Positions 17,386-25,344 of a stretch of DNA of 64,000 nt are shown here, piece after piece. The translations under genes and the position numbers were made by a program. The stretch is taken from positions 1 through 64,000 of the forward strand of contig CAZOUM010000006.1 in assembly GCA_964582985.1 (NCBI GenBank), in the 5' to 3' direction. Under the pieces are notes generated by a model. It did not search any database, was not told the origin of the DNA, and worked only from the letters and a program-made list of their open reading frames with translations. The stretch is from CAZQYB01 sp964582985. Its GTDB lineage: Bacteria; Planctomycetota; Phycisphaerae; Sedimentisphaerales; Anaerobacaceae. Within the stretch, counting starts at the first letter, position 1. The number at the start of each line of letters is the position of its first letter.

Positions 17386-18118
17386 TTATTAACTCAGCGA
17401 CTTTCTTCCCGGATTTTAACATTCCGCCAAAAATCGGCCCCATCCTCGGCAAATTAAAAACAGCGCACACAGACATACCACTAACATAGAGTCCCGGATA
17501 GACTCCGCCTGTTTTTTCTACCACGCCGGCTTCAGACGTCTCCACGTCCATAAAACTCTCCCCTAACCCTTTCGGGTAAAGCTCCGGCTTTCGTTTTTTC
17601 AGCATTGCAACTATTTCAGCCGGATGGCCTGTCGCATCAATAAGGCATTTGCAGGAAATGCAAAAGGGGTCAACGTGCAGGGCCGCCATTCTTATAGCGG
17701 TGCTGTTAACCACCACCCCTTCAACTTTATCCTTTTTTAGGATAATATCTTCAGCTTCGGTCAAATTGAATATTGCTGCTCCTGCTCTTTTTGCTTTATA
17801 TGCAAGAGCTGTGGCAAATTCTATTGCATCTGCCACATACAAATCACCCTTTTTTTCTGTAGAGACGCCGACCTCGTCCAAAATATCGTTGTCTTCAACG
17901 GCAATTACATTATAGCCCGCAGCGCCTCCCCAGATACCTCCGCCTATGGAAAGCTTTTTCTCGACTATGGTGGTCTTGACCCGCGCCTTTGCCAGATAGT
18001 AGCCCGCGGCCAGGCCGGCAGGCCCTGCGCCAACTATAACCACGTCATTTTCAAGATGCTCGGATAACCTTCTGGAATACTCTTCTATAATAGTCCTCGA
18101 AATATCAATTTCTATCAT
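17372..18118 (-). CDS. thi4: Sulfide-dependent adenosine diphosphate thiazole synthase (Thi4 family)
   Basis: The enzyme makes the thiazole precursor of thiamine from NAD and glycine. The FAD/NAD-type dinucleotide motif GAGPAG is at residues 30-35, and the GGGIWGGAAGYN segment at 59-70 is typical of Thi4. In yeast Thi4 a Cys donates its sulfur and the enzyme is single-turnover. Here the corresponding segment reads LHVDPF with His148, as in archaeal catalytic Thi4 that uses free sulfide. Two Cys (CISCKC) lie a few residues later. The length of 248 is normal for the prokaryotic type. A TPP riboswitch lies about 260 bases upstream and the HD gene overlaps the 3' end. Confidence 0.9.
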   Translation of the reverse strand: MIEIDISRTIIEEYSRRLSEHLENDVVIVGAGPAGLAAGYYLAKARVKTTIVEKKLSIGGGIWGGAAGYNVIAVEDNDILDEVGVSTEKKGDLYVADAIEFATALAYKAKRAGAAIFNLTEAEDIILKKDKVEGVVVNSTAIRMAALHVDPFCISCKCLIDATGHPAEIVAMLKKRKPELYPKGLGESFMDVETSEAGVVEKTGGVYPGLYVSGMSVCAVFNLPRMGPIFGGMLKSGKKVAELINEKI

Positions 18119-18177
18119 TTTTGCTTCCTTTCCCTTCTCTTTTTAAAGTTCAAAAAACAACTTACTACCAACAAAAA

Positions 18178-18265
18178 TGCACTCCCGCCCGTTAGAAGTC
18201 CGGACCGAGCCTGCGCCAATCTGAGTTCACGATTCACTTCCAACGGGGCCCGCAAAAGGAGTGCA
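18178..18265 (-). repeat. Long inverted repeat in the thi4 leader, terminator-like, divergent CCCGTTAGAA element
   Basis: The outer arms TGCACTCC (18178-18185) and GGAGTGCA (18258-18265) pair perfectly. The inner arms CCCGTTAGAAGT (18188-18199) and ACTTCCAACGGG (18236-18247) pair with one wobble. On the minus transcript the stem is followed by five U (18173-18177). It sits between the TPP riboswitch and thi4, so it could be the expression platform terminator. The inner core matches the CCCCGTTAGA palindrome found at three other places in the window. Confidence 0.55.
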
Positions 18266-18376
18266 CAAAAGCTAAAGACTTAAAACTTAAAACGAAAAAC
18301 TATAATTCAAAAGTCAAAATTTTCTATGTTTTTACCATAATTTTGCACTTTGCGTTTTCCGTTTTACACTTTTAAC

Positions 18377-18483
18377 TGCCTCCCTTCGCAGGTCCTAACC
18401 TGATCAGGTTCGTAGGGTCACCGCAAATTTTGCGCTCTCTCAGCCTCAGCGGGTCTTCACCCGGCCTTCGGCTCCCCTGGCAC
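18377..18483 (-). promoter_or_regulatory. TPP riboswitch (THI element)
   Basis: On the minus strand the conserved parts appear in order: CAGGGGAGCC, GGGTGAAGACCCGCTGAG, the CTGAGAGA core, TGACCCTACGAACCTGATCA, then GGTTAGGACCTGCG and AAGGGA. The closing TGCC/GGCA ends pair as P1. This is a canonical thiamine-pyrophosphate aptamer controlling thi4 and the HD gene. When TPP binds, expression is expected to fall. Confidence 0.95.
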
Positions 18484-18502
18484 ATCAAGAATTCCTAAAC
18501 AT

Positions 18503-18532
18503 ATTGTAATACATGAGGTGTTTAAGCTGCAA
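18503..18532 (-). promoter_or_regulatory. Promoter of the TPP-riboswitch operon
   Basis: On the minus strand, TTGCAG (18527-18532) and TACAAT (18503-18508) are separated by 18 bases. Transcription would begin just before the aptamer. Confidence 0.5.
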
Positions 18533-18596
18533 GTGTTTTTCATGATTTCTTCGATAGCAGACCGGCTCTGGAAGCAAGCTCTTTTGAAAGTGGGCG

Positions 18597-19670
18597 TTAG
18601 TTGTCCGTCGGTTCGGGCCAGCGTAGTGCTTGCATCAACTGATCTATTTCTGTGTCAATCTGACTGTGATATTGCTTTGGATATGTGATACGGTATTTGA
18701 TAAACCAGTCTCCGTGGGTGAATAGGTATGCTTTCGATATAACAATCTGCCGGCCGGTCAGAGTCAGTCGCTCGTAACTAAAGGTGACGCCCATGCCTTG
18801 CACTACTCCGCCAGTCTGGTTGAGCTGGACATTAGCCTCCGAAAGCAGCTTTGCACGGGGATGGAGGGTGCGGATGGCGTTTTTTACTCCCTTGAGCTCA
18901 TTTCGCAATAGACCTGCTGAAGACAGACCTTTGGCAGGCTGAGCCGGGTGGATGTAAACGGTCACAAAAGCTATCTTGGATACTAACCGCTTCAAGTCGT
19001 AGCCCACCGATACATTATACCCTAATTGGTCGTAGCGGCGGATTTGCGCGCGCTGGAAATAACCGACACTTTCTGGAAAAGCCATCCCAGATGGCTCGTG
19101 AATGTAAGTCCCTTCTACTTGGACGACGGTTCCTCCCAGTGGCAACGGTGTTTCCGCTGCAAGAAAGGGCTTTCCCAAGAAGATTTCGGATTTCTCCATG
19201 GGTTCCATACAGATCATAATGAAGTATTCCTTGCCGAGTGTGGGGGAAAAGTTTTCTGATGGTGGCGGAAGAATCTGCTGAAACCCGTCGGGCACTTTCC
19301 CTACCGTGACAGTAAAATCCCTGGCAGGAACACCGAACGTGGCTTGTACCATCCATACTGATGTAAAAAATCCTAAGTTCTCGGCCTTACAACCTTCCAA
19401 TACGTCCGTTGTGTGAGAAAGACCCGGGATAACAAGCTCAGGTGGATCAGGTTCGATGTAGTTGGGTCCCCTGACGAAGACGTTAACCATTACTACCTTC
19501 TTGTCCCAGTCCTGTTTACTGAGCTTAAATGTGTTGGGCCATTCAGCGACAGGTATCGGAAACGACAGCTTGATGGTCTTACACCCGGTTAAAAATGCTA
19601 CTAAACAAAGCAAAACGAATCCGAGCACGAGCTTGGGGAGCAGCTTTTCTATCATGCGGTTAGGGCCCAT
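18597..19670 (-). CDS. Lipoprotein of unknown function
   Basis: This is a 357-residue protein with a lipoprotein signal: LVLGFVLLCLVAFLTGC, lipidated Cys about residue 30. The rest is predicted beta-rich, with repeated short hydrophobic strands such as KVVMVNVFVRGPNYIEPDPP and YEVRLT-like segments near the end (FSYERLTLTGRQIVISKAYL). I recognise no family. An AGAGGAA lies five bases before the ATG at 19670. A promoter with 17-base spacing lies further upstream, overlapping the dnaE promoter region on the other strand, so the two genes may compete for polymerase. Confidence 0.65.
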   Translation of the reverse strand: MGPNRMIEKLLPKLVLGFVLLCLVAFLTGCKTIKLSFPIPVAEWPNTFKLSKQDWDKKVVMVNVFVRGPNYIEPDPPELVIPGLSHTTDVLEGCKAENLGFFTSVWMVQATFGVPARDFTVTVGKVPDGFQQILPPPSENFSPTLGKEYFIMICMEPMEKSEIFLGKPFLAAETPLPLGGTVVQVEGTYIHEPSGMAFPESVGYFQRAQIRRYDQLGYNVSVGYDLKRLVSKIAFVTVYIHPAQPAKGLSSAGLLRNELKGVKNAIRTLHPRAKLLSEANVQLNQTGGVVQGMGVTFSYERLTLTGRQIVISKAYLFTHGDWFIKYRITYPKQYHSQIDTEIDQLMQALRWPEPTDN

Positions 19671-19722
19671 ATGGTTCCTCTGCCAATCTTGTCATCTGAA
19701 GTTCGCAGATTGCATTTGACAA

Positions 19723-19751
19723 ATTATAATACCGAGCGGTTATAGCCACAA
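19723..19751 (-). promoter_or_regulatory. Promoter of the lipoprotein gene
   Basis: On the minus strand, TTGTGG (19746-19751) and a perfect TATAAT (19723-19728) are separated by 17 bases. It overlaps a possible plus-strand promoter (TTGACA at 19716-19721, TTATAG at 19740-19745). Confidence 0.6.
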
Positions 19752-19796
19752 GATCTTTTGTAAACCGGCGGAGAAAAGCTTTGCTGCGTTGGCAAC

Positions 19797-19825
19797 TTGA
19801 CATCGGTCAGTGCAAAGCCTATCAT
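19797..19825 (+). promoter_or_regulatory. Promoter of dnaE
   Basis: TTGACA at 19797-19802 and TATCAT at 19820-19825 are separated by 17 bases, and the dnaE ATG follows at 19862. The position argues against the upstream in-frame ATG at 19781 being used. Confidence 0.6.
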
Positions 19826-19861
19826 ATTCCAAAAACAATATTCTTACGGACGGTTCGAGTT

Positions 19862-22800
19862 ATGTCAGGTAAAGGATTTACCCCGTTAGAGAACAAGAGG
19901 AAAAAGTCTCTAACGGGGTTTACGCATCTTCATCTGCACAGCCAGTATTCGCTGCTTGATGGGGCGATTAGCTTCGACAAATTGCTCAGACGCTGCAAAG
20001 AACTGGAAATGGAAACGATAGCGGTTACCGACCACGGCAATATGTTCGGCGCCGTCGAGTTCTATACAAAGGCCAGGTCTGCGCACATCAAGCCGATAAT
20101 AGGCATCGAAGCATACGTTGCACCACGCAGCAGATTCGACAGGCAAAAGTGCAGTATCAGCGATGCGGCCTATCATCTGATACTCTTGGCAGAAAATAAT
20201 ACCGGCTACAGGAATTTGCTGAAGCTGGCCAGCGCTGGTTTTACCGAAGGATTCTACTACCGCCCGAGGATTGATAAGGAAATCCTGGCCGAATTTAGCG
20301 AAGGTTTGCTTGCCACCTCGGCGTGTCTCAAAGGCGAGATTCCCGCCCAACTGGTAAACGGCAACGATAAGGCTGCGGTTGCCGCTGCCGAAAGCTATCT
20401 GAAGATATTCGGCCCGGACCGGTTCTTCATCGAGGTCCAAATCCACGAAGATGATGAGTACCAGGTGCGGGAGGCACTAATCGCGCTTGCCAATAAGATG
20501 GGACTGGGCCTGCTTGCAACCAACGATGTGCACTTTTTGCAGGCGGACGATTACGAAGCCCACAATTGCTTATGCTGCATAAGCACCGGCAAAAACACCG
20601 ACGACCCTACCAGACTTATTTATCCGAGAGACGTTTTCTTAAAGAGCACCGAGCAGATGCGCCAGCTTCCAAAGCTCGAAGCTCGAAATTCGAAATTTCA
20701 AACCGACTGGAACAGGGCCTGTGATAATACCCTGGCTATTGTTGAGCGATGTAATGTTGAGCTTGACTTAAAACACCGTCATGCGCCCCGATTTAAACCT
20801 GCCGATGGCTCGACACCGGAAGATTTTCTCACTAAGATTTGCTACGAAGGGGCAAAGCAGCGATACGGCCAAATCACCGAGCAAATAAAAGCCAGACTTA
20901 ACAGAGAGCTGGACGTAATCGAATCGAAGGGTTTCGCCAGCTATTTTCTTATCGTCTGGGACTTCTGCAATTACGCCCACCAAAATCATATCCCGGCAGG
21001 CGCCAGGGGCAGCGCCGTCGGCACAGTTGTCGGATACTGCCTCGGCCTGTGCAATGTTGACCCCATCCGATACGACTTGCTTTTTGAGCGATTTATGGAC
21101 CCGCAGCGCGATGAAATGCCAGATATTGACGTCGATATATGTCAGGCTAACCGAGCGAAAGTCATTGATTACGTCCGCCAGAAATACGGCCACGTTGCGC
21201 AAATCATAACCTTCGGAACAATGAAGGCACGTGCTGTTATCCGCGACGTTTGCAGGGTACTCGGCGTTCCGTTACCAGAAGCCGACAGATTGGCCAAGCT
21301 CGTCCCCACTTCTCTTGACATGACACTGGACAAAGCCTTGAGGACTGAGCCGCAGTTAAAACAGGCCTATGAACAAAGCGACCAGACCAGGAAAGTAATT
21401 GATATCTGCAAAAGGCTCGAAGGCCTTACCCGCCACGCATCAACCCACGCCGCCGGCGTCGTCATTGCCGATGAGCCGTTGACCAATTTCATACCTCTTT
21501 ATAAAGCGGCAGGCTCCGATGACATCATAACCGCCTACGAAGGGCCTGTAGTTGAAATGGTCGGCCTGCTGAAGATGGACTTTCTGGGACTAAAGACCCT
21601 GAGCGTATTGGAGCTGGCCCGGCAACTCGTAAAAGATATTAGCAGACAGGATATCGACCTGGAAAAAATTGACCTTGACGACCCCGGGGTCTTTGAGCTG
21701 TTCGCAAACGGCAAGACAAAAGGGATTTTCCAGTTTGAGTCCGGCGGGATGCAGGACCTGCTGATGAAGATGAGGCCGGACAGAATTGAAGACCTCATCG
21801 CCGCCAACGCACTGTACCGTCCGGGGCCCATGATACTGATTCCTGATTATGTCGACCGCAAGCACGGCGCAAAATGGGACCTGCCGCACCCGATTATGAA
21901 AGAAATCCTCGATGAAACCTACGGCATTATGGTTTATCAGGAACAGGTGATGCGCATCTGCAATCGCCTCGGTGACATCCCGCTGCGGGAGGCCTATACC
22001 TTAATTAAAGCAATAAGCAAAAAGAAAGCCAGGACGATTGCCAAGGAGCGCGAACGATTTATAGCAGGCTGTGTCGATAAAGGCTTAAGCAGAACGCAGG
22101 CCCAGCAGATTTTCGAACTTATCGAGCGATTTGCCGGCTACGGCTTTAACAAAAGTCACTCAACGCGCTATGCCATCATCGCATACCAGACCGCCTATAT
22201 GAAGACCTATTGGCCCGTCGAGTATATGGCTGCTCTTCTGACCTACGAGATGGATAACATCGATAAGGTCGTGGATTACATCGCCGAGTGCGGAAGAATG
22301 GATATCGAAATCCTGCCGCCGGACATCAATGAAAGCGGTGTCGATTTCACGCCCCTTTACAAAAAGGGCGATGATGAGAAGAAGAAAGGTGTCATACGTT
22401 TTGGCCTGGCGGCGGTTAAGGGCGTTGGCGAAAAGGCCGTCGAGCAAATCATTGCAGCCCGTGAAAAAACCGGCCGATTCCAGAGCCTCTTTCATTTTTG
22501 CGAGAATGTCGACCTGCGAGCAGTCAATAAGCAGGTCATCGAAGCCCTGATAAAGGCCGGCGCTTTTGACAGACTCGGGGGAACCCGCCCTCAAATGATG
22601 GCAGGCCTCGAAAAAGCAATGCAAATTGGAGCGGGTTTCCAGGCCGACAAACAAAACGGCCAGATGACCTTCTTCGGCCAAATGGTCAAAGGTGACGACT
22701 ATTCCCAGGACCATAAGCAGTTGCCGAACGTCCCTCCCTGGCCCGAAATGCAGATGCTCGCTTATGAAAAACAGGTGCTCGGCTTCTATGTCACCAGCAA

Positions 22801-23389
22801 CCCCTTAAGCCATCACGCCGAGACAATAAACCTCTATTCGACCGTCAATACCTCACAACTGACTGACTTCGGCCAGGACCGGCAAATCGTAATCGGCGGA
22901 ATGATAGCGAAAATAAGATACCATATTACGCAAAAGGGCCGAAACGCCGGCTCAAAAATGGCTGTCTTTGTCCTCGAAGACCTGCAGGGCTCTGTCGAAG
23001 CGGTGATGTTCCCCGATGTGCTGAACGCATTCGGCGACCGGTTAGTCAAAGATACGGTCGTTTTTGTAAAGGGCAAGCTCGATTACAGAAGGGAAGAACC
23101 GAATATTATTGCTGTGGAGCTGATACCCATAGACGATGTTAGAGAAAAGCTGGCCGCCAAAGTCAGAATAAAACTGGACGCTAAAGACGTTACCGAACAA
23201 AAGGTGGCTGCGATAAAGAGCATCTGTCGGCACCACAAGGGCAGAAGTCCTGTTTATGTAGCAGTACAAACCGATAAAGGCAGAGTTTATGCAGCCGCGG
23301 ACAAGAGCTTATCCGTCAACCCCGACCTTGACTTCTGCAGAAAGATGCGACAGGTCGTCGGCCCGGAAAACTTCCAACTGACAAAATAA
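19862..23389 (+). CDS. dnaE: DNA polymerase III subunit alpha
   Basis: This is the replicative polymerase of the cytoplasmic DNA polymerase III holoenzyme, with 1175 residues from the ATG at 19862. In order: a PHP domain (HLHLHSQYSLLDG at 22-34); the polymerase core with MPDIDVDICQ (about 418-427, catalytic Asp pair) and the HASTHAAGVVI segment; the QEQVMRICNRLGDIPLREAY region; a helix-hairpin-helix region (AAVKGVGEKAVEQI); and a C-terminal OB fold (KMAVFVLEDLQGSVEAVMFP). Residues 6-20 are odd: the HLH motif is preceded by an inserted GFTPLENKRKKSLTGFT encoded by a perfect palindrome. Without it the protein would begin MSGKGFTHLHLHS. It leads the block dnaE-tmk-holB-ricT-metG. Confidence 0.95.
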   Translation: MSGKGFTPLENKRKKSLTGFTHLHLHSQYSLLDGAISFDKLLRRCKELEMETIAVTDHGNMFGAVEFYTKARSAHIKPIIGIEAYVAPRSRFDRQKCSISDAAYHLILLAENNTGYRNLLKLASAGFTEGFYYRPRIDKEILAEFSEGLLATSACLKGEIPAQLVNGNDKAAVAAAESYLKIFGPDRFFIEVQIHEDDEYQVREALIALANKMGLGLLATNDVHFLQADDYEAHNCLCCISTGKNTDDPTRLIYPRDVFLKSTEQMRQLPKLEARNSKFQTDWNRACDNTLAIVERCNVELDLKHRHAPRFKPADGSTPEDFLTKICYEGAKQRYGQITEQIKARLNRELDVIESKGFASYFLIVWDFCNYAHQNHIPAGARGSAVGTVVGYCLGLCNVDPIRYDLLFERFMDPQRDEMPDIDVDICQANRAKVIDYVRQKYGHVAQIITFGTMKARAVIRDVCRVLGVPLPEADRLAKLVPTSLDMTLDKALRTEPQLKQAYEQSDQTRKVIDICKRLEGLTRHASTHAAGVVIADEPLTNFIPLYKAAGSDDIITAYEGPVVEMVGLLKMDFLGLKTLSVLELARQLVKDISRQDIDLEKIDLDDPGVFELFANGKTKGIFQFESGGMQDLLMKMRPDRIEDLIAANALYRPGPMILIPDYVDRKHGAKWDLPHPIMKEILDETYGIMVYQEQVMRICNRLGDIPLREAYTLIKAISKKKARTIAKERERFIAGCVDKGLSRTQAQQIFELIERFAGYGFNKSHSTRYAIIAYQTAYMKTYWPVEYMAALLTYEMDNIDKVVDYIAECGRMDIEILPPDINESGVDFTPLYKKGDDEKKKGVIRFGLAAVKGVGEKAVEQIIAAREKTGRFQSLFHFCENVDLRAVNKQVIEALIKAGAFDRLGGTRPQMMAGLEKAMQIGAGFQADKQNGQMTFFGQMVKGDDYSQDHKQLPNVPPWPEMQMLAYEKQVLGFYVTSNPLSHHAETINLYSTVNTSQLTDFGQDRQIVIGGMIAKIRYHITQKGRNAGSKMAVFVLEDLQGSVEAVMFPDVLNAFGDRLVKDTVVFVKGKLDYRREEPNIIAVELIPIDDVREKLAAKVRIKLDAKDVTEQKVAAIKSICRHHKGRSPVYVAVQTDKGRVYAAADKSLSVNPDLDFCRKMRQVVGPENFQLTK
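19877..19923. repeat. CCCCGTTAGA palindromic element, in-frame copy inside dnaE
   Basis: The arms ACCCCGTTAGAGA (19880-19892) and TCTCTAACGGGGT (19907-19919) are perfect inverted repeats around a 14-base loop. The pentamer TTTAC stands at both edges (19877-19881 and 19919-19923), like a target duplication. The 42-base insertion keeps the frame and encodes TPLENKRKKSLTGF. Confidence 0.8.
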
Positions 23390-23391
23390 GA

Positions 23392-23416
23392 ATTTTAGCC
23401 ACAGATTTCACAGATT
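23392..23416 (+). repeat. GCCACAGATTTCACAG repeat, copy 1
   Basis: This begins 3 bases after the dnaE stop. The 25-base word that starts ATTTTAGCCACAG and ends TTTCACAGATT recurs exactly at 25289-25313, at the end of tmk. An inverted variant lies at 25732-25752. It marks the left edge of the accessory genes between dnaE and tmk. Confidence 0.75.
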
Positions 23417-23434
23417 TGTAAAGGAAAAATTATT

Positions 23435-23839
23435 ATGTGGTTACCGAAAGATGAAAGAGAGCTGTTGAAGTCTTTTTATCATAAATCAGAAAAAACAAGA
23501 GAAGTTTTTGAGCTTACGATTTATGAAGCAATGAAAATTTTGGGATTCAAGGAAAAAAAGGCATCGAAGCTAACTACCGACGAAAAATGGGCTATGGTTT
23601 TCAATGCTAATGATGACCTTAAAGATCGGAAGCTCATAAATTTTGGGCTTGAGGAACACGTTTTCAAAATAAATTTAACTCTTAATGGATTGGATTTAAG
23701 CAGGAAGTATAATTCATTTTTGATACGCAGCGGCCTTCGCTTTAAAGAATATAAAGATCATTGGATTTGGCTGATTGTTAGTTTTCTCGGAGGAATAATC
23801 GGAGCGTTGATAGTAAACTGGTTATCAAGAGGAGACTAA
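23435..23839 (+). CDS. Small membrane-anchored protein of unknown function
   Basis: This 134-residue protein is Lys/Glu-rich. The N-terminal part looks like a winged-helix-type fold (RELLKSFYHKSEKTREVFEL, then TIYEAMKILGFKEKK) and residues about 110-130 form one transmembrane helix (WIWLIVSFLGGIIGALIVNWL). Its base composition is more AT-rich than dnaE and tmk, which suggests acquisition. It precedes the 84-residue gene by one base and forms an operon with it and the nucleotidyltransferase. Function unknown. Confidence 0.6.
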   Translation: MWLPKDERELLKSFYHKSEKTREVFELTIYEAMKILGFKEKKASKLTTDEKWAMVFNANDDLKDRKLINFGLEEHVFKINLTLNGLDLSRKYNSFLIRSGLRFKEYKDHWIWLIVSFLGGIIGALIVNWLSRGD

Positions 23840-23840
23840 A

Positions 23841-24095
23841 ATGAATGCGATACCTGGGGATACTACTATCGAAGCTGCTAGAAAGCAGTTTGAAATCCTG
23901 CGGAGACTGGGGCCGGAAGTACGCCTTAAAATGGCATTTGAGATGAGCGATAATCTTCGCAGTATCGTCGAATCGGGTGTAAGAGGACGTAATCCCGATT
24001 ACAATGAACAAAAAATAAAGCAAGAAATTCTACGGCTTATGATTGGCGAAGCTCTATTTAAGCAAGTCTACCCTGATATCGAGACACAGATATGA
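23841..24095 (+). CDS. Small partner protein of a nucleotidyltransferase
   Basis: An 84-residue helical protein: EAARKQFEILRRLGPEVRLK, then MAFEMSDNLRSIVESGVRGR and IKQEILRLMIGEALFKQVYP. It has a good ribosome-binding site (GAGGAG before ATG) and overlaps the next gene by four bases (ATGA), so the two are coupled. Small proteins with the R(S/A)I(V/I)xSGVRxRxPxxxxxxI pattern commonly sit before a nucleotidyltransferase of the AbiEii/MNT type. By context this is a candidate antitoxin or accessory subunit, not shown to be one. Confidence 0.65.
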   Translation: MNAIPGDTTIEAARKQFEILRRLGPEVRLKMAFEMSDNLRSIVESGVRGRNPDYNEQKIKQEILRLMIGEALFKQVYPDIETQI

Positions 24096-24667
24096 CAAGT
24101 CAAGAAAACTTCTTAGAAAGACTGATTAAGAAATTGGAGGAGCAGAATATCCCATATATGCTCTCCGGTTCAGTCTCAAGCAGCCTTCATGGTCAGCCGA
24201 GAGCGACAAACGATGCTGATATCGTTATAGCACCCGCAGAAGAACAGCTCATTGTTTTTGTAAAATCTCTTGGCGATGATTACTATGTCAATCCGGATGC
24301 TGCGCGTGACGCCTTTAAGAGCAATTCGGTGTTCAATGTGATTGATATTCAAAATAGCTGGAAGGCTGATCTTATTATCCGTAAGAACCGCCCCTTCAGC
24401 AGAGAAGAATTTCAACGAAGGCAAAAAGCTAATATAATGGGTTTAGATGCTTGGGTAGTCTCACCGGAAGATATAATTTTAAGTAAACTGGAGTGGGCCA
24501 AAAATAGTAAATCCAACCAACAATTTCAGGACGCCCTTGGAGTTGCAACGGTCCAATATGATCATCTCGATAGGGATTATCTGCATAAGTGGGCCAAAGA
24601 ACTGCAGGTAGACGGCTTTCTTAAGCAACTCCTCGACCGAGCAAAGAAACTTACAGATTCAAAGTAG
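24092..24667 (+). CDS. Nucleotidyltransferase-fold protein (AbiEii/MNT-like, candidate toxin)
   Basis: A 191-residue protein with the nucleotidyltransferase signature GSVSSSLHGQPRATNDADIV: the GS motif at residues 26-27 and an Asp-x-Asp pair around residue 43. It is followed by beta-strands carrying KADLIIRK and a C-terminal helical part (SPEDIILSKLEWAKNSKSNQ). Proteins of this type transfer nucleotides to RNA or protein and include toxins of type IV and type VII modules. Here it is coupled to the 84-residue gene and inserted in a housekeeping operon, which fits a toxin-antitoxin or defence module. The target is unknown. Confidence 0.7.
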   Translation: MTSQENFLERLIKKLEEQNIPYMLSGSVSSSLHGQPRATNDADIVIAPAEEQLIVFVKSLGDDYYVNPDAARDAFKSNSVFNVIDIQNSWKADLIIRKNRPFSREEFQRRQKANIMGLDAWVVSPEDIILSKLEWAKNSKSNQQFQDALGVATVQYDHLDRDYLHKWAKELQVDGFLKQLLDRAKKLTDSK

Positions 24668-24677
24668 GAAATCAAAT

Positions 24678-25295
24678 TTGAAAAATAAATTAAGCGGCAA
24701 ATTTATAGTTCTCGATGGGCCGGACGGCTGCGGGAAGAGTACGCAGGCAAAACTGCTGGCACAATGGCTGCAAGAGCAGGGCGTTCCGACAGAGATGTTC
24801 CGCGACCCCGGCGGTACCACTATCGGCGAAAAGATAAGACGAATCCTGCTCAACCCCGAACACATCGTGATGAGCACACCAATGGAAGTCTTGCTTTATA
24901 TGGCGGCCAGAGCACAGCTCTGGGCTGAGAAAATAGCTCCTGCGCTAAAAAGTAACAAATGCGTCATTCTCGACCGATGGCTCTCAAGCACCTGCGCCTA
25001 TCAGGGCTACGCCGGCGAATTCGGGATGGAAAAGATTATAAAAATTGCAACAGACTGTCTCGAAAGAGTCTGGCCCGATTTGACAATTGTTCTCGATGTG
25101 GATTTGGAAACCGCAGCGCAGCGATTGAATCGCAAGCTTGACAGGATGGAGGCCAAGGGCGAGGGCTACCACCAGCGGGTCCGCGAGGGATTCTTGAAAC
25201 TGGCCAAAGAACAGAAAAACTTCTTGGTAATCGATGCTGCCGGCGACATCCAAGCAGTTCACAAAAAGATAATAGAAGTAGTTAAGGGATTTTAG
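24678..25295 (+). CDS. tmk: Thymidylate kinase
   Basis: Phosphorylates dTMP to dTDP for DNA synthesis in the cytoplasm. The P-loop GPDGCGKST is at residues 14-22, the FRDPGGT substrate loop follows at about 40, then DRW with SSTCAYQGYAGEFG at about 99-114, and a LID region near residue 150. The length of 205 is normal. The start is a TTG at 24678 with TAGGAA in front of it. It stands between the nucleotidyltransferase module and the GxxExxY element, and by ancestry belongs with dnaE and holB. Confidence 0.94.
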   Translation: MKNKLSGKFIVLDGPDGCGKSTQAKLLAQWLQEQGVPTEMFRDPGGTTIGEKIRRILLNPEHIVMSTPMEVLLYMAARAQLWAEKIAPALKSNKCVILDRWLSSTCAYQGYAGEFGMEKIIKIATDCLERVWPDLTIVLDVDLETAAQRLNRKLDRMEAKGEGYHQRVREGFLKLAKEQKNFLVIDAAGDIQAVHKKIIEVVKGF

Positions 25296-25317
25296 CCACA
25301 GATTTCACAGATTACAC
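25289..25317 (+). repeat. GCCACAGATTTCACAG repeat, copy 2 / left inverted repeat of the GxxExxY element
   Basis: The repeat starts in the last codons of tmk, whose TAG at 25293-25295 is part of it. It reads GCCACAGATTTCACAGATTA then CAC. The right partner at 25732-25752, reverse-complemented, is GCCACAGATTACACAGATTT then C. Confidence 0.8.
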
Positions 25318-25344
25318 TGAATTAAAAATAACTTTTTGGCACAA

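Noticed and set aside
19781..19861. Upstream in-frame start for dnaE
   Set aside because: A good promoter (TTGACA/TATCAT at 19797-19825) lies downstream of it, and the extra 27 residues are unlike DnaE.
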